This document shows positions 53,895-64,000 of a DNA stretch of 64,000 bases, in pieces (position 1 is the stretch's first letter; each line of letters opens with the position of its first letter). Source of the stretch: Streptomyces asoensis (lineage in GTDB: Bacteria > Actinomycetota > Actinomycetes > Streptomycetales > Streptomycetaceae); NCBI RefSeq assembly GCF_013085465.1, contig NZ_CP049838.1:5022001-5086000 (forward strand), given 5' to 3'. The translations under genes were made by a program, and so were the position numbers. Below the pieces are notes generated by a model, which saw only the letters and a list, made by a program, of their open reading frames with translations, did no database searches and was not told the origin of the DNA.

Positions 53895-55016
53895 ATGCAC
53901 GTCACGCATCTGTCGCTGGCCGACTTCCGCTCGTACGCCCGGGTCGAGGTTCCGCTCGACTCGGGCGTCACCTCGTTCGTGGGCCCCAACGGGCAGGGCA
54001 AGACGAACCTCGTCGAGGCCGTCGGCTACCTCGCCACCCTCGGCAGCCACCGGGTCGCCTCGGACGCGCCCCTGGTCCGCATGGGCGCCGACCGCGCGAT
54101 CATCCGGGCGCAGATCAGACAGGGCGAGCGGCAGCAGCTGGTCGAGCTGGAGCTGAACCCCGGCAAGGCCAACCGTGCCCGCATCAACAGGTCCTCGCAG
54201 GTCAGACCCCGTGATGTGCTGGGCATCGTACGGACTGTGCTGTTCGCGCCCGAGGATCTCGCGCTGATCAAGGGCGATCCCGGTGAGCGGCGCCGTTTCC
54301 TCGACGAGCTGATCACCGCGCGCTCCCCGCGGATGGCGGGCGTGCGCTCGGACTACGAGCGGGTGCTCAAGCAGCGCAACACGCTCCTCAAGTCGGCTGC
54401 GCTCGCCCGACGGCACGGCGGCCGCTCCATGGACCTGTCGACCCTCGACGTGTGGGACCAGCACCTCGCGCGCGTGGGCGCCGAGCTGCTCGCCCAGCGC
54501 CTCGACCTGGTCGCCGCGATCCAGCCGCTCGCCGACAAGGCGTACGAGCAGCTGGCGCCCGGCGGCGGTCCTGTGGCCCTGGAGTACAAGCCGTCCGCGC
54601 CCGGTGAGGCACACACGCGTGAGGACCTCTACGGGCAGTTGATGGCCGCGCTCGCGGACGTTCGCAAGCAGGAGATCGAGCGGGGCGTGACCCTGGTGGG
54701 CCCGCATCGGGACGACGTGGTTCTCAAACTCGGTCAGCTGCCCGCCAAGGGGTACGCCTCCCACGGCGAGTCCTGGTCGTACGCGCTGGCGCTGCGGCTG
54801 GCCTCGTACGACCTGCTGAGGGCCGAGGGCAACGAGCCGGTGCTGGTCCTGGACGACGTCTTCGCGGAGCTGGACGCCCGTCGGCGGGAGCGGCTGGCCG
54901 AGCTGGTGGCACCCGGCGAGCAGGTGCTGGTGACGGCGGCGGTCGACGACGACGTACCGCATGTGCTCGCGGGAGCCAGGTACGCCGTGGCCGAGGGGAC
55001 GGTGGAGCGCCTGTGA
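53895..55016 (+). CDS. recF: DNA repair/recombination ATPase RecF
   Basis: 373 residues. It starts [19 protein letters not shown]. Walker A is [16 protein letters not shown] (~28-40). The ABC signature lies near [14 protein letters not shown], and Walker B is [12 protein letters not shown] (~310). RecF loads RecA at ssDNA gaps with RecO and RecR. It overlaps the next gene by 4 nt (GTGA), so expression is coupled with dciA. Two TCCACA motifs lie in the 52-bp gap upstream. Confidence 0.96.
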   Translation: MHVTHLSLADFRSYARVEVPLDSGVTSFVGPNGQGKTNLVEAVGYLATLGSHRVASDAPLVRMGADRAIIRAQIRQGERQQLVELELNPGKANRARINRSSQVRPRDVLGIVRTVLFAPEDLALIKGDPGERRRFLDELITARSPRMAGVRSDYERVLKQRNTLLKSAALARRHGGRSMDLSTLDVWDQHLARVGAELLAQRLDLVAAIQPLADKAYEQLAPGGGPVALEYKPSAPGEAHTREDLYGQLMAALADVRKQEIERGVTLVGPHRDDVVLKLGQLPAKGYASHGESWSYALALRLASYDLLRAEGNEPVLVLDDVFAELDARRRERLAELVAPGEQVLVTAAVDDDVPHVLAGARYAVAEGTVERL

Positions 55017-55546
55017 CCGCGGACGAGCCTGCGAAGCGGGTCCCCGAGCCGTCCGGCGTCGACCTCGCGCGGGTGGCGCTCAGGGCGGCCCGCGAGCAGG
55101 CACGCGCGCGTGGGGACGCGGCTCAGCAGAAGAAGCAGGCGCGGCGCGGCGGCGGCCTGCGCTCCGGCGCGCGCGCGGACGGCCGCGACCCCATGGCGCT
55201 GGGCGCGGCGATCAACCGGCTGCTCAACGAGCGCGGGTGGGAGGCGCCGGCGGCGGTGGGCGGTGTGATGGGCCGGTGGCCGCAGATCGTCGGCGAGGAC
55301 GTGGCCAAGCACTGCGTGCCGGAGAAGTACGACGAGGAAGAGCGGGCGCTGATCGTGCGCTGCGACTCCACGGCCTGGGCGACGAACCTGCGGCTGCTCG
55401 CGCCGACGCTCGTCGCACGCCTCAACGAGGATCTGGGCCACGGGACGGTGCGGCAGATCAAGGTGCTCGGTCCCAACGGCCCCGCACGCCGCTACGGCCC
55501 CCTCAGGGCCCCTGGGAGCACCGGTCCCGGCGATACCTACGGGTGA
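55013..55546 (+). CDS. dciA: DciA (DUF721), predicted replicative helicase loader
   Basis: 177 residues from GTG at 55013, overlapping recF by 4 nt. A basic, Arg/Ala-rich N terminus (~1-60) is followed by the DUF721 domain: [19 protein letters not shown], then [17 protein letters not shown] and [17 protein letters not shown]. DciA is the proposed DnaB partner/loader in bacteria lacking DnaC or DnaI. DnaB is encoded 41 kb away in this window. A terminator follows, then gyrB. Confidence 0.9.
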   Translation: MTADEPAKRVPEPSGVDLARVALRAAREQARARGDAAQQKKQARRGGGLRSGARADGRDPMALGAAINRLLNERGWEAPAAVGGVMGRWPQIVGEDVAKHCVPEKYDEEERALIVRCDSTAWATNLRLLAPTLVARLNEDLGHGTVRQIKVLGPNGPARRYGPLRAPGSTGPGDTYG

Positions 55547-58005
<2,459 letters not shown>

Positions 58006-58047
58006 GTCGGTCTCAGCTGACCGCACCAGAAAGGATTCTCACCAGCA

Positions 58048-60642
58048 ATGACCGACGAGAACACTCCCGTCACCCCTGAAGAGGGCGGCGACGTCGTGAT
58101 GCGCATCGAGCCCGTCGGGCTCGAGACGGAAATGCAGCGCTCGTACCTCGACTACGCGATGTCCGTCATCGTCTCCCGCGCGCTGCCGGACGTCCGCGAC
58201 GGTCTCAAGCCCGTCCACCGCCGCGTCCTGTACGCCATGTACGACGGCGGCTACCGGCCCGAGAAGGGCTTCTACAAGTGCGCCCGCGTCGTCGGCGACG
58301 TCATGGGCAACTACCACCCGCACGGCGACTCCTCGATCTACGACGCGCTGGTCCGCCTCGCGCAGCCGTGGTCGATGCGGATGCCGCTGGTGGACTCCAA
58401 CGGCAACTTCGGCTCTCCCGGCAACGACCCGGCGGCCGCCATGCGGTACACCGAGTGCAAGATGATGCCGCTGTCCATGGAGATGGTCCGCGACATCGAC
58501 GAGGAGACCGTCGACTTCACGGACAACTACGACGGCCGCTCCCAGGAGCCGACCGTCCTGCCGGCCCGTTTCCCGAACCTGCTGATCAACGGTTCGGCCG
58601 GTATCGCGGTCGGCATGGCGACCAACATCCCCCCGCACAACCTGCGCGAGGTCGCGTCCGGCGCCCAGTGGTACCTGGAGAACCCGGAAGCCTCGCACGA
58701 GGAGCTGCTGGACGCCCTCATCGAGCGCATCAAGGGCCCCGACTTCCCGACCGGCGCGCTCGTCGTCGGCCGCAAGGGCATCGAGGAGGCGTACCGCACG
58801 GGGCGCGGCTCCATCACGATGCGCGCGGTCGTCGAGGTCGAGGAGATCCAGAACCGCCAGTGCCTGGTGGTCACGGAGCTGCCGTACCAGACCAACCCCG
58901 ACAACCTCGCGCAGAAGATCGCCGACCTGGTGAAGGACGGCAAGGTCGGCGGCATCGCGGACGTCCGTGACGAGACGTCGTCCCGTACGGGCCAGCGCCT
59001 GGTCATCGTCCTGAAGCGGGACGCGGTCGCCAAGGTCGTCCTCAACAACCTGTACAAGCACACGGATCTCCAGTCGAACTTCGGCGCCAACATGCTGGCC
59101 CTGGTCGACGGTGTCCCGCGCACGCTCTCCCTGGACGCGTTCATCCGCCACTGGGTGGCGCACCAGATCGAGGTCATCGTCCGCCGTACGCGCTTCCGGC
59201 TGCGCAAGGCCGAGGAGCGGGCGCACATCCTGCGCGGCCTCCTGAAGGCCCTGGACGCCATCGACGAGGTCATCGCGCTGATCCGGCGCAGCGACACCGT
59301 CGACATCGCGCGCACGGGCCTGATGGGGCTCCTGGAGATCGACGAGATCCAGGCCAACGCCATCCTCGAGATGCAGCTGCGCCGACTGGCCGCCCTGGAG
59401 CGCCAGAAGATCATCCAGGAGCACGACGAACTCCAGGCGAAGATCACCGAGTACAACGCGATCCTGGCCTCGCCGGTCCGCCAGCGCGGCATCGTGAGCG
59501 AGGAACTGGCCGCGATCGTCGAGAAGTACGGCGACGACCGCAAGACGATGCTGGTGCCCTACGACGGTGACATGTCCATCGAGGACCTGATCGCCGAGGA
59601 GGACATCGTCGTCACCATCTCGCGCGGTGGCTACGTCAAGCGCACGAAGACGGACGACTACCGCTCCCAGAAGCGCGGCGGCAAGGGGGTGCGTGGGGCG
59701 AAGCTCAAGGAAGACGACATCGTCGACCACTTCTTCGTCTCCACCACGCACCACTGGCTGCTGTTCTTCACCAACAAGGGCCGGGTGTACCGGGCGAAGG
59801 CGTACGAGCTGCCCGACGCCGGCCGCGACGCGCGTGGCCAGCACGTCGCGAACCTGCTGGCCTTCCAGCCGGACGAGGCGATCGCCGAGATCCTCGCGAT
59901 CCGCGACTACGAGGCGGCGCCCTACCTGGTGCTGGCCACCAAGGGCGGCCTGGTCAAGAAGACGCCTCTGAAGGATTACGATTCGCCGCGTGCCGGTGGT
60001 GTCATCGCGATCAACCTCCGTGAGACGGAGGACGGTTCCGACGACGAACTGATCGGAGCCGAACTCGTCTCGGCCGACGACGATCTGCTTCTGATCAGCA
60101 AGAAGGCACAGTCGATCCGGTTCACCGCGACGGACGACTCCCTGCGGCCCATGGGCCGTGCCACCTCGGGTGTCAAGGGCATGAGCTTCCGTGAGGGAGA
60201 CCAGCTGCTCTCGATGAATGTTGTTCGACCCGGTACGTTCGTGTTCACTGCCACAGACGGTGGGTACGCGAAGCGGACCGCCGTCGACGAGTACCGCGTC
60301 CAGGGTCGCGGCGGCCTGGGTATCAAGGCTGCCAAGATCGTCGAGGACCGCGGTTCGCTCGTCGGCGCGCTGGTGGTCGAGGAGACCGACGAGATCCTCG
60401 CCATCACGCTGTCCGGCGGTGTGATTCGTACGCGAGTCAACGAGATCAGGGAGACGGGCCGTGACACCATGGGCGTCCAACTGATCAACCTGGGCAAGCG
60501 CGATGCCGTCGTCGGCATCGCACGTAACGCCGAGGCGGGGCGCGAGGCGGAGGAGGTCGACGGCGAGGTTGCTGTGGACGAGACCGCCGAGGCAGCCACG
60601 ACCACCGGCACGGACGAGGGTGAGTCGCCCTCGTCCGAGTAG
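58048..60642 (+). CDS. gyrA: DNA gyrase subunit A
   Basis: 864 residues from ATG at 58048. The catalytic tyrosine is Y134 in [11 protein letters not shown]. The quinolone region reads [15 protein letters not shown], with the usual Ser and Asp. The GyrA box is QKRGGKG at 541-547 at the start of the beta-pinwheel. The last ~40 residues are acidic and Thr/Glu-rich. It breaks and rejoins DNA in gyrase. The gene is co-linear with gyrB and the DUF3566 gene. Confidence 0.98.
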   Translation: MTDENTPVTPEEGGDVVMRIEPVGLETEMQRSYLDYAMSVIVSRALPDVRDGLKPVHRRVLYAMYDGGYRPEKGFYKCARVVGDVMGNYHPHGDSSIYDALVRLAQPWSMRMPLVDSNGNFGSPGNDPAAAMRYTECKMMPLSMEMVRDIDEETVDFTDNYDGRSQEPTVLPARFPNLLINGSAGIAVGMATNIPPHNLREVASGAQWYLENPEASHEELLDALIERIKGPDFPTGALVVGRKGIEEAYRTGRGSITMRAVVEVEEIQNRQCLVVTELPYQTNPDNLAQKIADLVKDGKVGGIADVRDETSSRTGQRLVIVLKRDAVAKVVLNNLYKHTDLQSNFGANMLALVDGVPRTLSLDAFIRHWVAHQIEVIVRRTRFRLRKAEERAHILRGLLKALDAIDEVIALIRRSDTVDIARTGLMGLLEIDEIQANAILEMQLRRLAALERQKIIQEHDELQAKITEYNAILASPVRQRGIVSEELAAIVEKYGDDRKTMLVPYDGDMSIEDLIAEEDIVVTISRGGYVKRTKTDDYRSQKRGGKGVRGAKLKEDDIVDHFFVSTTHHWLLFFTNKGRVYRAKAYELPDAGRDARGQHVANLLAFQPDEAIAEILAIRDYEAAPYLVLATKGGLVKKTPLKDYDSPRAGGVIAINLRETEDGSDDELIGAELVSADDDLLLISKKAQSIRFTATDDSLRPMGRATSGVKGMSFREGDQLLSMNVVRPGTFVFTATDGGYAKRTAVDEYRVQGRGGLGIKAAKIVEDRGSLVGALVVEETDEILAITLSGGVIRTRVNEIRETGRDTMGVQLINLGKRDAVVGIARNAEAGREAEEVDGEVAVDETAEAATTTGTDEGESPSSE

Positions 60643-60660
60643 CACGAGGAGTGAGTCATC

Positions 60661-61452
60661 GTGAGCGGAGCCACGGGCGCCGGTACGTCTGCCGGTACGG
60701 GAAAGAACGGCGGCGGCCGTGGCTCCGCCGCGCCGGCGGGGGACGCGCGTACGACCGACGCGCGGGGCGCCGGGGGTGCCGACGGGCGTGCGGCGGACAC
60801 CCACACGACCCAGCTGAAGGCCATCAAGCCCCCTGCGGCCGACTTGCCCTCACCCTCGACCGACACGCAAGGATCGAAGGGATCCCAGGGGGGAACCGTG
60901 ACGGACACCAGAGGCACGCAGGCCAAGCAGGAGGCATCGCCGCTCCCCGGTGAGCGGCAGCCGCAGCAGCAGCCCGCCGGGCCCTATCACCCGCCGCAGG
61001 CCTACCCGCCGCAGGCGCCCGCGGCGCCGGCCGCGGCCGGCGCCGTACGGCGTCCGCGGACCGGCGCCCGCACCACGCCCCGGGTCCGCAAGGCTCGGCT
61101 GCGTGTCTCGAAGGCCGACCCCTGGTCGGTGATGAAGGTCAGCTTCCTGCTCTCCATCGCCCTGGGCATCTGCACGATCGTCGCGGCCGCCGTGCTGTGG
61201 ATGGTCATGGACGCGATGGGCGTCTTCTCGACGGTCGGCGGCACGGTGGCGGAGGCGACCGGCTCGAACGAGTCGAACGGCTTCGACCTCCAGTCGTTCC
61301 TGTCGCTCTCCCACGTCCTGATGTTCACGTCGATCATCGCGGTCATCGATGTCGTCCTCGCGACCGCGCTCGCGACGCTCGGCGCGTTCATCTACAACCT
61401 GTCCGCGGGCTTCGTCGGCGGCGTCGAGCTGACGCTGGCCGAGGACGAGTGA
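60661..61452 (+). CDS. DUF3566 membrane protein
   Basis: 263 residues from GTG at 60661, 18 bp after gyrA. Residues ~1-150 are a Gly/Ala/Pro-rich, probably disordered cytoplasmic region. The DUF3566 domain (~150-263) has two hydrophobic segments: MKVSFLLSIALGICTIVAA and FTSIIAVIDVVLATALATLG. The same gene follows gyrA in mycobacteria (Rv0007) and many Actinobacteria, which suggests a conserved role at the membrane or division site. Function is unknown. tRNA-Ile follows. Confidence 0.85.
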   Translation: MSGATGAGTSAGTGKNGGGRGSAAPAGDARTTDARGAGGADGRAADTHTTQLKAIKPPAADLPSPSTDTQGSKGSQGGTVTDTRGTQAKQEASPLPGERQPQQQPAGPYHPPQAYPPQAPAAPAAAGAVRRPRTGARTTPRVRKARLRVSKADPWSVMKVSFLLSIALGICTIVAAAVLWMVMDAMGVFSTVGGTVAEATGSNESNGFDLQSFLSLSHVLMFTSIIAVIDVVLATALATLGAFIYNLSAGFVGGVELTLAEDE

Positions 61453-61506
61453 CCTTTGCCGTCGTAGCGGTTTCAAACCCTGCTGTGCGTCCCGCGACTA
61501 TCGATT

Positions 61507-61535
61507 TTGGGACTGCCCACGTCGTGCGCTAATCT
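61507..61535 (+). promoter_or_regulatory. Probable tRNA-Ile promoter
   Basis: TTGGGA (61507-61512), a 17-bp spacer, then TAATCT (61530-61535). The predicted start lies about 34 nt before the tRNA 5' end. Confidence 0.6.
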
Positions 61536-61575
61536 TCAGGAGTCAGCGCGCGGGACACACACCGCAGAGCGCGGC

Positions 61576-61649
61576 GGGGCTATAGCTCAGTTGGTTAGAG
61601 CGCATCCCTGATAAGGATGAGGCCACAGGTTCAAATCCTGTTAGCCCCA
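61576..61649 (+). tRNA. tRNA-Ile (anticodon GAU)
   Basis: 74 nt. The acceptor stem GGGGCTA (61576-61582) pairs with TAGCCCC (61642-61648). The T loop GGTTCAAATCC and D loop are normal. The anticodon GAT lies in CTGATAA, which decodes AUC/AUU. CCA is not encoded, so the CCA-adding enzyme is needed. A terminator follows. tRNA-Ile after gyrA is a conserved actinobacterial arrangement. Confidence 0.97.
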
Positions 61650-61657
61650 CATACGAG

Positions 61658-61689
61658 AAGACCCCCAACCGATCATGGTTGGGGGTCTT
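61658..61689. terminator. Terminator after tRNA-Ile
   Basis: A perfect 13-bp stem (61658-61670 with 61677-61689), a 6-nt loop and a following T-run. Confidence 0.88.
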
Positions 61690-62155
61690 TGACATCTACG
61701 GCTGACATCAACGGCCGTGACGGCTGCGGTCAGCCGATCAGCGGGTCCTCCAGGAGTTCGGCCAGCATGCCCACAGCCTCCCGCTCGCTGTCTACCTTCA
61801 ACGGCGACGCCATCAGCGCGCTCACGACATGACCAGTCGGGGCCGTCTCCGGTCCGTCGCAGGTCGCAGCGTTGATCGATTACACGCCCGCAGGTCAGAG
61901 ACCCGCCCCTTCACTTCTGCGGCGACTGATCACCCTTCACGGCGCTTGACTCTCCCATCGAGATCCACCGACCTCGCGGGGTCTGCGCCCGCTCGTGGCG
62001 AACGGGAGGCAACGGCCCCCGGTCGCCGTGGTGATGGAGGCGGCCTAGCTTGGAAGTGTTCGGCGGCTCCATCCCGTGTCGGCGACAGGATCTGTCGTCG
62101 TAGCGGGCCGCACAAACGTCACCGGCGCTTGTGTTCCTGGTGTGGACGGAGACAG
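61690..62155. other. 466-bp low-information region between tRNA-Ile and sulfatase
   Basis: No full gene is visible. On the minus strand a short open stretch ending at 61730 (residues such as MASPLKVDSEREAVGMLAEL) looks like the C-terminal remnant of a protein; upstream it meets a stop codon. This could mark decay after an insertion next to the tRNA gene. No direct repeat of the tRNA 3' end is seen within the window. Confidence 0.4.
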
Positions 62156-64000
62156 ATGACCCAGTCGTCACTGAGCGAGTACAGACCGGGGCAGCGGTTC
62201 CCGGGAGTGATCGGGCGGACGACCGATGAGTCGAGTCCGGCGTGGCCGCAGCCGGTGCGGGCGGTGGCAGGTGCGCCGAACGTGCTGTTCATCGTGTTCG
62301 ACGACACGGGGTTCGGGCAGTTCGGTTGCTACGGCAGTCCGATAGAGACGCCGAATCTGGACGCGCTTGCCGGGGGCGGGCTGCTGTACAGCAACATGCA
62401 CACCACCTCGCTGTGCTCGCCGTCGCGCTCCTGCATCATCACGGGCCGCAACCACCACGCCAACGGCATGGCGGCGATCACGGAGCTGGCCACCGGCTAT
62501 CCGGGCTACGACGGGCAGATCCCGTTCGAGAACGGGTTCCTGTCGGAGATGCTGCTGGAGCACGGCTACAACACGTACATGGTCGGCAAGTGGCACCTGA
62601 TGCCCTCGGAGCAGGAATCGGCGGCGGGCCCGTACGACCGGTGGCCGCTGGGGCGGGGTTTCGAGCGGTTCTACGGGTTCCTGGGCGGTGACACGAGCCA
62701 GTGGTATCCGGACCTGGTGTACGACAACCACCAGATCGAGCCGCCGGCTACGCCGGAGGAGGGCTACCACCTGACGGAGGACCTGGTCGAGCGGGCGATG
62801 TCGTTCATCGCCGACGCCAAGCAGGTCGCCCCGGACAAGCCGTTCTTCCTGAACTTGTGCCCCGGTGCGACGCATGCCCCGCACCATGTGCCGAAGAAGT
62901 GGGCCAACCGCTACCGGGGGCGGTTCGACGACGGCTGGGACGCCTACCGCGAGCGCACCTTCGCCCGGCAGAAGGAGCTCGGCGTGGTGCCCGCGGACGC
63001 GCAGCTGTCCCCGCACGATCCGGACGTGCCCGCGTGGGATTCGCTCACGCCCGACGCGCGGCGCTTGGCCGCGCGGATGATGGAGGTCTATGCAGGGTTC
63101 CTCTCCCACACCGACCACCACCTCGGGCGGCTGCTGGACTTCCTGAAGGAGACCGGCGAGTTCGACAACACGCTGATCATGGTCGTCTCCGACAACGGGG
63201 CGAGCGCCGAGGGCGGGGTGACCGGCACCACCAACGAGGTGCAGTTCTTCAACAATGCGCCCGAGACGCTGGAGAAGAGCCTGGCGCGGATCGATGAGCT
63301 CGGTGGCCCGGCCACGTTCAACCACTACCCGTGGGGATGGACATGGGCGGGCAACACGCCGTTCCGCCGGTGGAAGCGGGAGACCTACCGCGGTGGCGTC
63401 AGTGACCCGTTCCTCGTCCACTGGCCCGACGGGATCCGGGCCCGCGGTGAGATCCGCGACCAGTTCGCGCACATCATCGACATGGTCCCCACCGTCCTGG
63501 ACGTGCTCGGCATCGAGGCGCCGGCGACCATTCGGGGTGTCACCCAGTCGCCCCTTCACGGGGTCAGCTTCGCGCACACCTTCGACGACGCCGGCGCAGC
63601 GAGCCGCCACCGCACCCAGTACTACGAGATGCTCGGACACCGGGCGATCGACCACGACGGGTGGCGGGCGGTGTGCCCCTGGCCTGGCCCCTCTTTCGAG
63701 GAGGCCGAGCGGCCGTTCGGCACTCCGATCACGATGGCGGACCTCGACGACCTCGACGCCCACCACTGGGAGCTCTACCACGTCGACGAGGACATCGCCG
63801 AGACCAGGAATCTCGCCCAGGAGCACCGCAGCAAACTCATCGAGATGATCGCGCTGTGGTACGTGGAGGCGGGCAAGTACAACGTGATGCCGATCGACGG
63901 CAGCGTCCTCCAGCGCATCATGACCGAGCGCCCTCAGATCACCGAGAACCGCACCAGCTACACATTCCGTTCCGGTACCCAGGCCGTTCCCGCCGCAGTC
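62156..64000 (+). CDS. Arylsulfatase (type I, formylglycine-dependent), 3' end outside the window
   Basis: ATG at 62156 after GGACGGAG, and the frame stays open for all 615 codons to the window edge. Metal-binding FDDTGFGQFG has D49 and D50. The formylglycine site is C87 in CSPSRS. The second sulfatase signature is YMVGKWHLMPSE. Metal ligands recur in DNGAS. The late block LWYVEAGKYNVMPIDG is typical of bacterial arylsulfatases of ~750-800 residues, so roughly a fifth is missing. It cleaves sulfate esters after Cys is converted to formylglycine. No signal peptide is visible. Confidence 0.92.
   Translation, partial: MTQSSLSEYRPGQRFPGVIGRTTDESSPAWPQPVRAVAGAPNVLFIVFDDTGFGQFGCYGSPIETPNLDALAGGGLLYSNMHTTSLCSPSRSCIITGRNHHANGMAAITELATGYPGYDGQIPFENGFLSEMLLEHGYNTYMVGKWHLMPSEQESAAGPYDRWPLGRGFERFYGFLGGDTSQWYPDLVYDNHQIEPPATPEEGYHLTEDLVERAMSFIADAKQVAPDKPFFLNLCPGATHAPHHVPKKWANRYRGRFDDGWDAYRERTFARQKELGVVPADAQLSPHDPDVPAWDSLTPDARRLAARMMEVYAGFLSHTDHHLGRLLDFLKETGEFDNTLIMVVSDNGASAEGGVTGTTNEVQFFNNAPETLEKSLARIDELGGPATFNHYPWGWTWAGNTPFRRWKRETYRGGVSDPFLVHWPDGIRARGEIRDQFAHIIDMVPTVLDVLGIEAPATIRGVTQSPLHGVSFAHTFDDAGAASRHRTQYYEMLGHRAIDHDGWRAVCPWPGPSFEEAERPFGTPITMADLDDLDAHHWELYHVDEDIAETRNLAQEHRSKLIEMIALWYVEAGKYNVMPIDGSVLQRIMTERPQITENRTSYTFRSGTQAVPAAV

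Noticed and set aside
61911..62171. Minus-strand ORF upstream of the sulfatase
   Set aside because: It has no domain, no ribosome site, and overlaps the sulfatase start.

Overview
The window is the replication-origin region of a Streptomyces chromosome. Evidence for this is the very high GC content with frequent GTG starts, the gene order rpmH / dnaA / oriC / dnaN / gnd / recF / dciA / gyrB / gyrA, the parAB operon, the rpsF-ssb-rpsR-rplI-dnaB block, sigM-trxBA, and many copies of the Streptomyces parS 16-mer TGTTTCACGTGAAACA. No insertion sequence, prophage or CRISPR array was seen. The species cannot be named from sequence reading alone.

Layout. 1-12255 is a peripheral mix: the 3' end of a PLP-dependent trans-sulfuration enzyme, a LysR regulator, a Nudix hydrolase, a globin-reductase fusion, a HAD phosphatase, acetyltransferases, a MarR/MFS/GlcG-like cluster, a serine hydrolase, and a divergent pair of a small HTH protein and a stand-alone Clp N-domain protein with a near-perfect inverted repeat between them. 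12543-17726 (minus strand) holds dnaB, rplI, rpsR, ssb and rpsF, with a MATE transporter on the plus strand. 18014-25210 is an envelope cluster: small membrane protein, FemX, an alanine-racemase-like protein, a GT87-like mannosyltransferase and a class A PBP. 25564-31208 has a PadR regulator with a perfect palindromic operator, ino1, an MFS transporter, a small membrane protein and the CCA-adding enzyme. 31209-40980 (plus strand) has a large membrane-anchored DUF6049-like protein, MurJ, a membrane pseudokinase, sigM with its zinc anti-sigma factor, and trxB-trxA behind a SigR-type promoter.

41073-47975 (minus strand) carries a GNAT protein, parB, parA, rsmG, khpB/jag, yidC, yidD, rnpA and rpmH. 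Divergent from it is dnaA, followed by about 1.26 kb of oriC with many DnaA boxes and an unusual 10-bp tandem repeat. The replication/topology block dnaN-gnd-recF-dciA-gyrB-gyrA-DUF3566 follows. The window closes with tRNA-Ile(GAU) and the 5' part of an arylsulfatase gene, which looks like the start of an accessory region.

How it works together. DnaA, helicase DnaB, predicted loader DciA, SSB, clamp DnaN, RecF and gyrase lie together with the segregation genes parA/parB and 14 parS-like sites, so initiation, supercoiling and segregation are encoded inside the centromere region itself. Perfect or near-perfect DnaA boxes also lie upstream of dnaA, parA and dnaB. Several parS copies sit in longer palindromes between convergent genes, where they probably also act as terminators. 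Three are read through in frame as Val-Ser-Arg-Glu-Thr inside ParA, ParB and the anti-SigM factor.
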